Shown here: positions 47,245-47,325 of the stretch, piece after piece
Layout of the letters: each line of letters starts with the position of its first letter
How positions within the stretch are numbered: the first letter of the stretch is position 1
From: Chloroflexota bacterium
GTDB lineage: Bacteria; Chloroflexota; Anaerolineae; Anaerolineales; Villigracilaceae
DNA: 47,325 nucleotides
Reading direction: 5' to 3'
NCBI GenBank assembly: GCA_016235445.1
Contig: JACRLB010000031.1
Location: forward strand, 1-47,325
The notes under the pieces: model-generated
Seen by the model: the letters and a program-made list of their open reading frames with translations, nothing else
The model's database searches: none
What the model was told of the DNA's origin: nothing
Made by a program: the position numbers and the translations under genes

Positions 47245-47325
47245 AGATTTTTCTCAATTTGAGAGAACGGACAACGGCGTAGAAAAGCAGGGTGCAACTA
47301 TTTTCATTGCGAAAAGCGGCAGACA
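47245..47325. other. Window end, nothing recognised
   Basis: 81 bases after the phosphoesterase stop with no ORF or structure called. A small TCTCAATTTGAGA palindrome is present at about 47253-47265. Confidence 0.4.

Overview
The window looks like a chromosomal piece of an anaerobic or microaerophilic member of the Chloroflexota, probably class Anaerolineae. This is an inference from gene content and style, not a database result. The supporting signs are several non-pyrrolysine MttB-type methyltransferases, a Cys-type NAD-linked formate dehydrogenase, an actinobacteria-like FHA/RodA/PbpA cell-wall locus, no outer-membrane or LPS genes, and a very high load of short palindromic and tandem repeats both between and inside genes. 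No phage, plasmid, transposase or CRISPR locus is visible.

Region by region. (1) 1-6263: tryptophanase (tnaA) and tryptophan 2,3-dioxygenase (kynA) flank a secreted metzincin protease and a small lipoprotein that resembles the protease's N-terminal region. (2) 6274-11124, minus strand: a three-gene formate dehydrogenase (catalytic FdhA, a NuoG-N/HoxU-like iron-sulfur subunit, and a NuoE-NuoF fusion). (3) 11236-21431, plus strand and divergent from (2): a FadR-type GntR regulator, a corrinoid protein, three MttB-superfamily methyltransferases, an S9 prolyl-oligopeptidase, an M20 amidohydrolase and a methyltetrahydrofolate:corrinoid methyltransferase. (4) 21694-32662: a lipoprotein hydrolase, then a long minus-strand stretch with GNAT, moeA, a UbiA-like protein, an aminotransferase, a DinB-like protein, a GT-C glycosyltransferase, an SDR, malQ and glgA. 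(5) 32724-33048: tRNA-His(GTG) followed by three tandem copies of a terminator plus tRNA 3'-end module. (6) 33441-40651: an IscA/ErpA-like protein, twin SH3 membrane proteins, a zinc-ribbon protein, two FHA proteins, mtnP, and a RodA/FtsW protein fused to a degenerate penicillin-binding domain. (7) 40700-47244: ferredoxin, sodA, EamA transporter, YbaK-like deacylase and a large secreted metallophosphoesterase with Ig-like repeats.

How the parts may work together: regions 2 and 3 read as one catabolic system. A quaternary amine or another N-methylated compound, possibly first freed from a peptide or acyl conjugate by the S9 and M20 hydrolases, would be demethylated by MttB-type enzymes onto the corrinoid protein, and the methyl group would pass to tetrahydrofolate. 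Oxidation through the folate pathway (enzymes not in this window) would give formate, which the divergent formate dehydrogenase would oxidise with NAD+. The shared 111-bp promoter region holds three perfect odd-centred palindromes, one matching the FadR-family operator pattern TNGTNNNACNA, which suggests joint control.

The most unusual general feature is the repeat content. Palindromic elements with terminal inverted repeats lie between genes; one carries an 8-bp target duplication and sits inside another. Related palindromes or short tandem repeats also appear in frame inside at least seven protein genes, where they look like inserted short peptides.
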